From: Bradyrhizobium sp. 200
GTDB lineage: Bacteria > Pseudomonadota > Alphaproteobacteria > Rhizobiales > Xanthobacteraceae
Length of the DNA: 64,000 nt
Assembly: GCF_023100945.1 (NCBI RefSeq)
Contig: NZ_CP064689.1
Span: 5,934,001-5,998,000 of the forward strand
Reading direction: 5' to 3'
The first letter of the stretch is position 1. Each line of letters opens with the position of its first letter. The position numbers and the translations under genes are program-made. This document shows, piece after piece, positions 10,275 through 18,203 of this stretch. The notes below the pieces were generated by a model. That model was not told where the DNA came from, made no database searches, and was given only the letters and a program-made list of their open reading frames with translations.

Positions 10275-10571
10275 ATGAAAGCGTTGCGTGTCGCAATCGC
10301 AATGGCAACGGTTGTGGCATGGAGCCTGCCGGCACTGGCGGCTTCCGAGCCCCCGCCGGGCGCAGCATCCTGCTCCGGCTGCCATGCCGCAGGGACGGCG
10401 GCGGCCGGGTCCGTTTCGCGGCTGTACGGCCGCGACGCCGGAGAGATAACGACCGCGATGGCCGGATTTCGCGACGGCTCGCTTCCCGCCACGGTCATGA
10501 ACCGCATCGCCAAGGGCTTCTCCGACGACGAGTTGCGCGCAATTGCGGCGTGGCTCGCGGCACAGAAGTAG
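10275..10571 (+). CDS. Monohaem cytochrome c, SoxE/FccA-like
   Basis: 98 residues: signal peptide ending about residue 23 (LPALAAS), haem site CSGCH at 33-37, and the C-terminal segment TVMNRIAKGFSDDELRAIAA typical of the cytochrome subunit of flavocytochrome c sulfide dehydrogenase. It sits 12 bases before the flavoprotein gene soxF, so it is most likely the electron-accepting partner. It could also serve the molybdenum enzyme just upstream. The likely fifth ligand is the motif histidine, with a methionine in VMNRI as a candidate sixth ligand. Confidence 0.85.
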   Translation: MKALRVAIAMATVVAWSLPALAASEPPPGAASCSGCHAAGTAAAGSVSRLYGRDAGEITTAMAGFRDGSLPATVMNRIAKGFSDDELRAIAAWLAAQK

Positions 10572-10583
10572 GGGGTGGCCGGC

Positions 10584-11876
10584 ATGGATATGAGCCATCA
10601 CATCAGTCGCCGGGAGTTCTTTGGCGCCAGCGCGGTCACCGTGACGGCCTTGACGTTTCCCTCGGCGTTTCCACTGCCGGCTTTCGCGCAATCCGCGCCA
10701 CGTGTCGTCGTGATCGGCGGCGGCTTCGGCGGCGCGAGTTGCGCACGCGCGCTGAAAGCGATCGATCCGAAGCTGCAAGTCACACTGGTCGAGCCGAACA
10801 AGACCTTCGTCGCCTGCCCCTTCAGCAACAACGTCATCGCCGGATTGCGTTCGCTCGAGGCGCAACAATTCGGCTACGACAAGATCGCCGCCAGCGGGGT
10901 GACCGTGGTGGCGCAGGCGGCAACAGCCATCGATGCCGCGGCGCGGACCGTCGGCCTCGCCGACGGCACGTCGCTTTCCTACGACCGGCTGGTGCTGTCT
11001 CCCGGCGTCGATCTGCGCTTCGACGCGCTGCAGGGCTATGACGAGGCCGCTGCGGCGAAGATGCCGCATGCCTGGAAAGCCGGCGAGCAAACGCTGTTGC
11101 TGCGCAAGCAACTCGAGGCCATGGACGATGGCGGCCTGGTGGTGATCGCAGCGCCCGCCAATCCCTTCCGCTGCCCGCCGGGACCTTACGAACGCGCCTG
11201 CCTGATTGCGCATTATCTGAAGACCAAGAAACCGCGCTCGAAGCTGCTCGTCCTCGACGCCAAGGACACCTTTTCCAAGCAGCGCCTGTTCCAGAATGCC
11301 TGGAAGGAGCTCTATCCGGGAATGATAGAATGGGTATCGCTGTCGCAGGGCGGCAAGGTGAACGCCGTAGATCCAGCCACCAACACGCTGATCACCGATT
11401 TCGGCAACCACACCGCCCAAGTGGCTAACGTCATTCCGCCGCAGCGGGCCGGCCGCATCGCCACGATCGCTGGCGCGACCGACAACACCGGCTGGTGCGC
11501 GATCGATCCTGTTACCTTCGAATCCAAATCGGCGCCGAACATCCATGTCATCGGCGATGCCTGTCTCGCCGGCGCCATGCCCAAATCCGCGTTCTCGGCG
11601 AATTCGCAGGCCAAGACGTGCGCGGCCGCGATTGCCACGCTGCTATCGGGCGGATCGCCGGCCACGCCGAAGCTGATCAACACCTGCTACAGTCTGGCGG
11701 CCCCGGACTACGGCATCTCGATCGCCGGCGTCTACCAGCCGAAAAACGGACTGCTGGCCGACGTCGAGGGCGCCGGCGGCGTCAGCCCGGTGGATGTGCC
11801 ACGCGAGTTCCGCGCGCGCGAGGCCGACTACGCGCAATCCTGGTTCGCGACGATTACGGCGGAAGTCTTTGGCTAG
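10584..11876 (+). CDS. soxF: Flavocytochrome c sulfide dehydrogenase flavoprotein (SoxF/FccB)
   Basis: 430 residues from ATG 10584, which has a G-rich Shine-Dalgarno-like stretch 6-10 bases upstream; a GTG at 10575 is an alternative. The N-terminus has a twin-arginine signal (SRREFFG). The FAD-binding VVVIGGGFGGASCARAL follows, then a cysteine in FVACPFSNN and the segment FRCPPGPYERAC that mark FccB/SoxF proteins. The enzyme oxidises sulfide, or related reduced sulfur, in the periplasm and hands electrons to the small cytochrome encoded upstream. Its stop lies within the start of soxX, showing tight coupling in the sox operon. Confidence 0.9.
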   Translation: MDMSHHISRREFFGASAVTVTALTFPSAFPLPAFAQSAPRVVVIGGGFGGASCARALKAIDPKLQVTLVEPNKTFVACPFSNNVIAGLRSLEAQQFGYDKIAASGVTVVAQAATAIDAAARTVGLADGTSLSYDRLVLSPGVDLRFDALQGYDEAAAAKMPHAWKAGEQTLLLRKQLEAMDDGGLVVIAAPANPFRCPPGPYERACLIAHYLKTKKPRSKLLVLDAKDTFSKQRLFQNAWKELYPGMIEWVSLSQGGKVNAVDPATNTLITDFGNHTAQVANVIPPQRAGRIATIAGATDNTGWCAIDPVTFESKSAPNIHVIGDACLAGAMPKSAFSANSQAKTCAAAIATLLSGGSPATPKLINTCYSLAAPDYGISIAGVYQPKNGLLADVEGAGGVSPVDVPREFRAREADYAQSWFATITAEVFG

Positions 11877-12327
11877 ATCCACATATCGCATCTCGGCGCC
11901 GATCCTTGCCGGCGCCCTCTTCGCGCTCCCCGGTTTCGCAGCCGCGGAAGAGCTTGGCAGCTATGCCGTCATCGGCGACGCGATTCCGCAGTCGCTGACG
12001 GGCGCGAGCGGCGATGCGACGCGCGGGCGCGCGCTGGTCATCGAACGTTCCAGCACTTGTATCCTCTGCCACAGCGGCCCATTTCCCGAGCAGAAGTTTC
12101 AGGGCGACCTGGCGCCCGATCTTTCCGGTTCCGGCGGCCGCTGGTCGGAAGGTCAGCTTCGGCTCCGACTGGTGGATGCGTCCCGCCTCAACGCCGCGAC
12201 CATCATGCCGTCCTACTATCGCATGGACGGCCTCAATCGCGTCGGGACGCCGTGGCGCGGCAAGCCGATCCTGTCGGCCGAACAGATCGAGGATATCGTG
12301 GCGTATCTCGGAAGCTTGCGCGAATAG
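11869..12327 (+). CDS. soxX: SoxX, monohaem cytochrome of the SoxAX complex
   Basis: 152 residues from a TTG at 11869 that overlaps the soxF stop by eight bases; GGAAG lies just upstream, and the peptide then begins with a clean signal sequence (to about residue 26). Haem motif CILCH at 64-68 and the downstream ATIMPSYYR with Met113 as probable axial ligand are characteristic of SoxX. With SoxA it attaches reduced sulfur to the SoxY cysteine. The order soxX-soxY-soxZ-soxA is standard for alphaproteobacterial sox operons. Confidence 0.9.
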   Translation: MARSTYRISAPILAGALFALPGFAAAEELGSYAVIGDAIPQSLTGASGDATRGRALVIERSSTCILCHSGPFPEQKFQGDLAPDLSGSGGRWSEGQLRLRLVDASRLNAATIMPSYYRMDGLNRVGTPWRGKPILSAEQIEDIVAYLGSLRE

Positions 12328-12333
12328 GAAGCA

Positions 12334-12816
12334 ATGATGCAGCAACCGCCAAATTCATCACGTCGCCAGTTCCTCGGCCTCGCCGGTGGCGCCGCCGTGC
12401 TCGGCGCGCTCCCCGTCGTGACCGTTCGTCCCGCGGAGGCGACGCCCGCGATGCTTGCATCGGCGATCCAGAATGTCACCGGCGGCGCGGCGGTGCAGAC
12501 CGGTAAGGTCAAGCTCGACATCCCGCCGCTGGTCGAGAACGGCAATACCGTACCGATGACGGTCAGCGTCAACCACCCGATGGCCCCGGAGGATCATGTC
12601 CGGAGCATCCACGTCTTCAACGAAAAGAACCCGCAGCCCAACATCGCCAATTTCCATCTCAGCCCGCATAACGGCCGCGCACAGGTTTCGACCCGCATCC
12701 GTCTCGCCGACAGCCAGAAGATCGTCGCGATCGCAAAGCTCTCGGACGGGTCGTTCTGGTCGGCCAGCGTCGACGTCGTGGTGACGCTGGCGGCCTGCAC
12801 CGAGGAGGTGATCTGA
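12334..12816 (+). CDS. soxY: SoxY, sulfur-carrier subunit with atypical C-terminus
   Basis: 160 residues. Tat-type signal (SSRRQFLGLAGGAAVLGAL) exports SoxYZ as a folded pair. The body (HVFNEKNPQPNIANFHLSP, TRIRLADSQKIVAIAKLSDG) is clearly SoxY. The C-terminus is TLAACTEEVI: the carrier cysteine appears retained at residue 155, but the canonical GGCGG swinging-arm tail is not there and five residues follow the cysteine. The codons for this tail contain the GAGGAGGT Shine-Dalgarno of soxZ, and the soxY stop overlaps the soxZ start by one base. Whether the arm still reaches SoxAX and SoxB sites is open. Confidence 0.88.
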   Translation: MMQQPPNSSRRQFLGLAGGAAVLGALPVVTVRPAEATPAMLASAIQNVTGGAAVQTGKVKLDIPPLVENGNTVPMTVSVNHPMAPEDHVRSIHVFNEKNPQPNIANFHLSPHNGRAQVSTRIRLADSQKIVAIAKLSDGSFWSASVDVVVTLAACTEEVI

Positions 12817-13136
12817 TGGCCTCGGCACTGATCAACGTTCCAGCGAAAGCCAAGCGCGGCGACATTATCGAGATCAAGACGCTGATGTCGCACATCATGG
12901 AAACCGGCTATCGCCATACGGCTGCAGGCGAAGTCGTTCCGCGCAACATCATCACAAGCTTTGCGTGCCGCTTCAACGGCAGCGAGATCTTCCGCACTGA
13001 GCTGTTTCCGGCATTCGCCGCCAACCCCTTCATTACCTTCTTCACCACCGCGACCGAGAGCGGCAAGTTCGAGTTCGAATGGATCGGCGACCAGGGATTT
13101 TCCGAAACCGCGTCCGCCTCGATCACGGTCGAATGA
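12816..13136 (+). CDS. soxZ: SoxZ, partner of the SoxYZ sulfur carrier
   Basis: 106 residues without a signal peptide, as expected because SoxZ is exported with SoxY through Tat. Motifs RGDIIEIKTLMSHIMETGYR and IITSFACRFNG are diagnostic of SoxZ. The start is preceded by a strong GAGGAGGT inside the 3' end of soxY. The stop overlaps the soxA start (ATGA at 13133-13136). Confidence 0.93.
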   Translation: MASALINVPAKAKRGDIIEIKTLMSHIMETGYRHTAAGEVVPRNIITSFACRFNGSEIFRTELFPAFAANPFITFFTTATESGKFEFEWIGDQGFSETASASITVE

Positions 13137-13906
13137 GACTTGCGGGCGCCATAGCCGCTGTGCTGCTGATCGCGAACACTGGTTTCGCTGCCGAAATTTC
13201 GCAAGGCGACCGCCGCTCCGGCTACGACTTCATGAAGCCGGACACCAGGGCGATGCAGGATGAGGATACCGCCAATCCTGGTATGCTCTGGGTGCTCGAT
13301 GGCGAAGGCCTATGGAAGCGCAAGCTAGGTGCCGCCAACAAGGCCTGCGCCGATTGCCATGACGATGCCCGTACCAGCATGAAGGGCGTGGCCGCGCGCT
13401 ATCCCGCCTTCGACAAGGCAACTGGCCGTCCTATCGATCTGGAGCAGCGCATCAATTCGTGCCGCACCAGCCGGCAGCAGGCGACGCAGCTCTCTTTCGA
13501 GAGCCGCGAGTTGCTGGCGCTTACCGCCTTCATCGCAAGGCAGTCGCAAGGCGTTGCGATCGAAACCGGCGCCGATCCACAACTTGCGCCGTTCATCGCC
13601 AGGGGGCGCGAGCTCTACCTGCAGCGGCAGGGACAGCTCAATCTCGGCTGCGCCAATTGCCATGACGATAACTGGGATAAGCGGCTCGCCGGCTCCGCGA
13701 TCACGCAAGCGCATCCTACCGGCTACCCGCTGTACCGGCTGGAATGGCAGTCGCTGGGATCGCTGCAGCGGCGCCTTCGCGCCTGCATCACCGGAATAAG
13801 GGCGCAAGCCTATGACTACGGCGCCCCGGAACTGGTCGAGCTCGAACTTTATCTAATGTCGCGGGCGCGCGGGATGCCGATGGAAGCGCCGGCTGTAAGG
13901 CCTTGA
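13133..13906 (+). CDS. soxA: SoxA, dihaem cytochrome of the SoxAX complex
   Basis: 257 residues from the ATG that overlaps the soxZ stop. Signal peptide to about residue 20. Two haem c sites, CADCH (72-76) and CANCH (173-177), make this a dihaem SoxA. Cys218 in RACITGIRAQ is the conserved catalytic cysteine that ligates the active haem and becomes a persulfide. It ends the sox run: soxB does not follow, and the next gene (fpr) faces the other way 12 bases downstream. Confidence 0.92.
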   Translation: MRLAGAIAAVLLIANTGFAAEISQGDRRSGYDFMKPDTRAMQDEDTANPGMLWVLDGEGLWKRKLGAANKACADCHDDARTSMKGVAARYPAFDKATGRPIDLEQRINSCRTSRQQATQLSFESRELLALTAFIARQSQGVAIETGADPQLAPFIARGRELYLQRQGQLNLGCANCHDDNWDKRLAGSAITQAHPTGYPLYRLEWQSLGSLQRRLRACITGIRAQAYDYGAPELVELELYLMSRARGMPMEAPAVRP

Positions 13907-13918
13907 TAGAGCGAGCGC

Positions 13919-14692
13919 CTACCGCTCCGCGAACGCCTTCTCGACCACGAACTGCGCCGGCTCGCCGTGATTGCCCTCGACAAAGCCCTTGCCGTTGAGC
14001 AGCGTGCGCGTGTCGGCCACCAGCGCCGGGCTGCCGCAGATCATGACGCGGTCATGGGCGGGATCGAGCGAGGCCAGCCCGATATCGGCGAACAGCTTGC
14101 CTGTCTTGATCAGGTCGGTGATGCGGCCGCGGTTGCGGAACGGGTCGCGCGTCACGGTCGGGTAATAGACGAGCTGGTTGCGAATATATTCGCCGATCAA
14201 CTCGTCGTTCGGCAGCTTTTCGGTGATCATCTCGCCATAGGCGAGTTCTTTCACGCGGCGGCAGCCGTGCAGCAGCACCACCTTCTCGAACCGCTCATAG
14301 GTCTCGGGATCCTTGATCACGCTGAGGAAGGGCGCCAGCCCGGTGCCGGTGCCAATCAGGTACAGGTTGCGGCCGTCCTCGAGATTGTCGATGACCAGCG
14401 TGCCGGTCGCCTTGCGGCTGACGATGATCTCGTCCCCCTGCTTCAGGTGCTGGAGGCGCGAGGTCAACGGCCCGTCCGGCACCTTGATCGAGAAGAATTC
14501 GAGCCGGTCCTCGTAATTGGCGCTGGCGACGGAGTAAGCGCGCAGCAAGGGCTTCTCCCCCACCTTCAAGCCGATCATGGTGAACTCGCCGTTGCGGAAA
14601 CGGAACGAGGGATCGCGGGTGGTGGTGAAGCTGAACAGCGTGTCGGTCCAGTGATGGACGCTCAGCACGCTCTCCTGATTGAAATTGCTCAT
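13919..14692 (-). CDS. fpr: Ferredoxin--NADP+ reductase
   Basis: 257 residues, the usual size of bacterial subclass FPRs. FAD-binding RAYSVAS (residues 51-57), NADP-site LIGTGTGLAPFLSVI and the C-terminal FVVEKAFAER are clear. It transfers electrons between NADPH and ferredoxin or flavodoxin. The promoter is shared with the divergent enamidase gene, and two TTCGTATACGAA-type boxes lie 45-70 bases upstream of this start. Because 6-hydroxynicotinate reductase is ferredoxin-dependent in Eubacterium barkeri, a role in feeding Hnr is a reasonable inference, though FPRs also serve oxidative-stress and iron-sulfur metabolism. Confidence 0.9.
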   Translation of the reverse strand: MSNFNQESVLSVHHWTDTLFSFTTTRDPSFRFRNGEFTMIGLKVGEKPLLRAYSVASANYEDRLEFFSIKVPDGPLTSRLQHLKQGDEIIVSRKATGTLVIDNLEDGRNLYLIGTGTGLAPFLSVIKDPETYERFEKVVLLHGCRRVKELAYGEMITEKLPNDELIGEYIRNQLVYYPTVTRDPFRNRGRITDLIKTGKLFADIGLASLDPAHDRVMICGSPALVADTRTLLNGKGFVEGNHGEPAQFVVEKAFAER

Positions 14693-14735
14693 CTTGCCGA
14701 TCCCGTCGCTGGAGGCCGATTGCGATGCTCAAATC

Positions 14736-14764
14736 ATTTGTATACGATCATTCGTATACGAATG
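14736..14764. promoter_or_regulatory. Tandem operator boxes between fpr and enamidase
   Basis: Two copies of a palindrome lie side by side: TTTGTATACGAT at 14737-14748 (imperfect) and TTCGTATACGAA at 14751-14762 (perfect). They form a 14-bp direct repeat. The perfect 12-mer recurs at 31898-31909 before the hnr operon. Size and symmetry suit a dimeric MarR-type repressor; the MarR gene at 23542-23997 is the natural candidate. Confidence 0.7.
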
Positions 14765-14848
14765 AATAATCCTTCTTGATCCCGGCGTCAAGCCGCGGGC
14801 AAGATGGCGTCCTGCGCTCCGAAGGCATTGAACCTAAAAGGAAAAACC

Positions 14849-16048
14849 ATGGCCCACGATGCACCCCAGGCAACCGGCCCGAGCAAGCTGGTGATCCGTA
14901 ATATCGGGCTGCTGCTGTCGGGGGCGCTGGAGAAGCCGATCCTGGACGGCGACACGATCGTGGCCGAGAACGGCAAGATCACCGCCATCGGACGGTTCAA
15001 GGACATCAACACCGAGGGCGCGACCACGGTCGTCGATGCCAACGGCACCACCGTCGCGCCCGGCCTGATCGACAGCCATGTGCATCCCGTCGCCGGCGAC
15101 TGGACGCCGCGGCAGAACCAGACCAACTGGATCGACAGCTACCTGCACGGCGGCGTCACCACCATGATCTCCGCAGGCGAGGTCCACATGCCCGGCCGTC
15201 CCCGCGATGTCGTCGGCTTGAAGGCGATGGCGATCTTCGCGCAGCGCGCGTTCTGGACGCTGCGCCCTGGCGGGGTGAAGGTCCATGCCGGCGCCCCCGT
15301 CATCGAATGCGAGATGGTCGAGGACGATTTCAAGGAATTGGCCGCGGCCGGCGTCAAGCTGCTCGGCGAGGTCGGCTTAGGCGGCGTCAAGGACGGCCCG
15401 ACCGCGCGGAAGATGGTGGGATGGGCGCGCAAGTACGGCATCCAGAGCACGATCCACACCGGCGGGCCGTCGATCCCCGGCTCCGGCCTGATCGACAAGG
15501 ACGTGGTGCTGGAGGCTGACACCGATGTGGTCGGCCACATCAACGGCGGCCATACGGCCCTGCCCGACGACCAGATCCGCTGCATCTGCGAGGGCTGCAA
15601 GCGCGGGCTCGAACTGGTTCACAATGGCAACGAGCGCTCGGCGTTGTTCACGCTGCGCACCGCGCGCGAGATGGGCGATCTGCACCGCGTCATCCTCGGC
15701 ACCGATGCGCCGGCCGGCTCCGGCGTGCAGCCGCTCGGCATTTTGCGCATGGTCTCGATGCTGTCCTCGCTCGGCGACCTGCCCGCCGAACTCGCCTTTT
15801 GCCTGGCGACCGGCAACACCGCGCGCATGCGGGAGCTCGACTGCGGCATCATCGAAGTCGGCCGCTCCGCCGATTTCGTGCTGATGGACAAGGCGCAGCA
15901 TTCGCCCGGCAAGAACATCCTCGAAAGCGTGCAACTCGGCGACCTACCCGGCATCGGCATGACCATCATCGACGGCATCGTCCGTACCCAGCGCAGCCGC
16001 AACACGCCGCCGGCCGGCAAGGTGCCGGAGATTATCAGCGGACATTGA
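14849..16048 (+). CDS. ena: Enamidase-like amidohydrolase (tetrahydro-6-oxonicotinate hydrolysis)
   Basis: 399 residues from the ATG with AAAGGAA just upstream; the open frame extends 15 codons further without support. Metal-binding HxH is in GLIDSHVHP (H77, H79) and the conserved late aspartate in ILGTDAPAGSGVQP (D286). The overall sequence, including the LLSGALEKPILDGDTI opening, resembles Eubacterium barkeri enamidase, which opens 1,4,5,6-tetrahydro-6-oxonicotinate to 2-formylglutarate and ammonia. That assignment is supported by hnr and nicAB in the same window and by the shared operator palindrome. Other imidazolonepropionase/hydantoinase-like activities remain possible. Confidence 0.78.
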   Translation: MAHDAPQATGPSKLVIRNIGLLLSGALEKPILDGDTIVAENGKITAIGRFKDINTEGATTVVDANGTTVAPGLIDSHVHPVAGDWTPRQNQTNWIDSYLHGGVTTMISAGEVHMPGRPRDVVGLKAMAIFAQRAFWTLRPGGVKVHAGAPVIECEMVEDDFKELAAAGVKLLGEVGLGGVKDGPTARKMVGWARKYGIQSTIHTGGPSIPGSGLIDKDVVLEADTDVVGHINGGHTALPDDQIRCICEGCKRGLELVHNGNERSALFTLRTAREMGDLHRVILGTDAPAGSGVQPLGILRMVSMLSSLGDLPAELAFCLATGNTARMRELDCGIIEVGRSADFVLMDKAQHSPGKNILESVQLGDLPGIGMTIIDGIVRTQRSRNTPPAGKVPEIISGH

Positions 16049-16586
16049 TGCCGGCGGCCCAGTGATCGCACCGGGCGCGTGTTCTACCGCATCGGACTGT
16101 CAGCCAAGGCGCCGCATGCCTCCGAGCTCGGGTCGCGGCAGCCGATTCCCGACGGGCGCGAAATCCGCTATCGCGCCAAATGGCCGGGACGGGATTGAGC
16201 CATGCAAGCGCGAGGCGCTGATCCAAAACTGGCCCACCGTTGAGATGGCTTGGCTGAGCAATCCAACTGGCAGGCGCTCGCCAGTGGAACTCAACTCGTC
16301 GTGTTAGTCGCCCGTGTGCACGCAATTGCGAGGATCATGTCCGGCCGGTCGATGTCCGCGGCCAGCTCGTTTGCCCGTATTCAGGCCTGAAGTTCAAATC
16401 CGGAATCTATATGATCTGGATCACACTCATTCTCACGTTCTCATGTTCTCATGGGCTTGTTGCCCGTACCAACCAGCGTGGAACCCGCCCGGCGCTTTGC
16501 CGCGAACAGCCAGTATGGTACCGTACGGGTGCTGGAAAGATTGCTTGCCTTACACTGTGTTAGCAGTTCGGGAGCCAATCCGAGCC
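16049..16586. other. 538-base intergenic region, no gene recognised
   Basis: No reading frame here looks coding. A short stretch at about 16080-16198 reads VFYRIGLSAKAPHASELGSR in one frame and could be a remnant of an old gene, but no family was recognised. At 16430-16451 the hexamer TTCTCA occurs three times at 8-base spacing, upstream of the cyclase gene. Confidence 0.5.
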
Positions 16587-18182
16587 ATGGCCCAGATTCG
16601 TGACATCAAGTCGGGCCGCGTTGGCGAGCCGCAGCGCGGGCCAATGCCGCGCCGCCTTGCGGCCATCGTGGCGGGTGATATCTCCGGTTACAGCCGCCTG
16701 ATGCAGATCGACGAAGAAGGCACGCACACCCGTGTCAAGCGTATCGAGCGCGATCTCATCGAACCCAGCATCGTGGAACATCACGGCAGGCTCGTTAAAA
16801 CCACCGGCGACGGGTTCATTGCGATTTTCGATAGTCCCGTCGAGGCCGTCCGCTGCAGCATCGTGATTCAGCAAAATCTGGTGGGACGCAACGCGGCACT
16901 GCCAAAGCATCATTGGATCGAGTATCGCATTGGCGTCAATCTCGGCGATGTCATCATCGAAACCGACGACGTTTACGGCGACGGCGTCAATATTGCCACT
17001 CGGCTTGAAGGCATAGCCCATCCCGGCGAAGTCTATATCTCCGGCGGCATCTACGAACAGATCAAGCATAAGCTGGTTTGCGGATACGAATCGCTTGGTG
17101 ATCGCCATGTCAAGAACATCACCGATCCGGTGCGGGTCTATCGCGTGCTTTCCGATCCGGCTGCGTTTCTGCAAAACCGGAAGCGGCGCGAAGGCATTCT
17201 GATCTTTTTGCTGAGCCTTGCGGTGCTGATGATTGCTGGCGGCGGTCTCTGGTACATGCTCTTGCAGACCGGCAAGCTGCCAAATCTGGTTTCGGCTCCC
17301 GTTTCACCCCCTGAAGTGCAGAAGGCGCCCGCCGCAAAACAACCAGCGCCGCCCGCCCAGCCCGCGCCGAAGCTGGCCCCGACTCAGCAACAGGCAACAC
17401 CTCAGCCTGAGCCGTCTCCAGCTTCCAAACAGGCCGCGCCGCTACCGCCGTCCGCTTCTCCCGCCGCACCTGCTGGTCAACCAGCCACCCAGGCGGCCGC
17501 GTCGATTCCAGAGCCCGAGATGGTCGCGCTTCGGGGTGGCAGCTTTGCCATGGGCAGCAACGAAGACGCGTCGGAAAAACCGGTCCGCCAGGTAACAGTC
17601 AAGCCGTTTGCGATGGGGAAATTTCCTGTCTCCGTGCGGGAATGGAATGCATGCGCTGCCGCAAAGGCGTGCGGTTTCACGGCGAGCGGAAAGGACGATG
17701 CGCCGGTTGCAAACGTAAGCTGGAGCGACGCCAAGCAATATGTCGCCTGGCTCGCGGAAACCACCCGCAAGCCGTATCGGCTGCCGAGCGAAGCCGAATG
17801 GGAATATGCAGCGCGCGGCGGCACGCAGACCAAATTTTGGTGGGGCGATCAGCTTCAGCCCGGCATGGCCAATTGCAAGAACTGCAGTGACATTCCAGCC
17901 ATCGATCAGCCGGTCAAGGTCGGCAGCCTGAAGCCAAATCCGTTTGGGCTGTTCGATATGGGCGGCGGCGTCGATCAATGGGTCGAAGACTGCTGGCACA
18001 GAAATTATCAAGGCGCTCCGGCGGACGGATCAGCGTGGGTCGAGAATGCCTGTCCCTCGCACGTCATCCGTTCCGGCTCCTGGAGGAAAGACTCAGATTA
18101 TGCCCGGACGTCAAGCCGCGGCAGCTATGACACCAACGTGCGATATCCCACACACGGGTTCCGCGTCGCACTATCCCCCTAA
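16587..18182 (+). CDS. Class III adenylate/guanylate cyclase fused to a formylglycine-generating-enzyme-like domain
   Basis: 531 residues from ATG 16587; the longer open frame upstream has no cyclase homology. Residues 22-190 form a class III cyclase catalytic domain with metal aspartates D31 (VAGDISGYSRLM) and D75 (KTTGDGFIAIF). One transmembrane helix at about 203-226 is followed by a Pro/Ala/Gln-rich linker (about 236-307) and an FGE/SUMF1-type domain from about 311 (MVALRGGSFAMGSNED, ending HGFRVALSP). The topology implies a cytoplasmic cyclase and a periplasmic FGE-like domain, perhaps a sensor. Whether the FGE part is catalytic is unknown. Confidence 0.87.
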   Translation: MAQIRDIKSGRVGEPQRGPMPRRLAAIVAGDISGYSRLMQIDEEGTHTRVKRIERDLIEPSIVEHHGRLVKTTGDGFIAIFDSPVEAVRCSIVIQQNLVGRNAALPKHHWIEYRIGVNLGDVIIETDDVYGDGVNIATRLEGIAHPGEVYISGGIYEQIKHKLVCGYESLGDRHVKNITDPVRVYRVLSDPAAFLQNRKRREGILIFLLSLAVLMIAGGGLWYMLLQTGKLPNLVSAPVSPPEVQKAPAAKQPAPPAQPAPKLAPTQQQATPQPEPSPASKQAAPLPPSASPAAPAGQPATQAAASIPEPEMVALRGGSFAMGSNEDASEKPVRQVTVKPFAMGKFPVSVREWNACAAAKACGFTASGKDDAPVANVSWSDAKQYVAWLAETTRKPYRLPSEAEWEYAARGGTQTKFWWGDQLQPGMANCKNCSDIPAIDQPVKVGSLKPNPFGLFDMGGGVDQWVEDCWHRNYQGAPADGSAWVENACPSHVIRSGSWRKDSDYARTSSRGSYDTNVRYPTHGFRVALSP

Positions 18183-18203
18183 GGAGCGTCGAAGAGGACG
18201 GCC

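Noticed and set aside
16314..16586. N-terminal extension of the cyclase protein
   Set aside because: The 91 extra codons have many cysteines and prolines, no cyclase similarity and no ribosome site; the ATG at 16587 begins just before the conserved domain.
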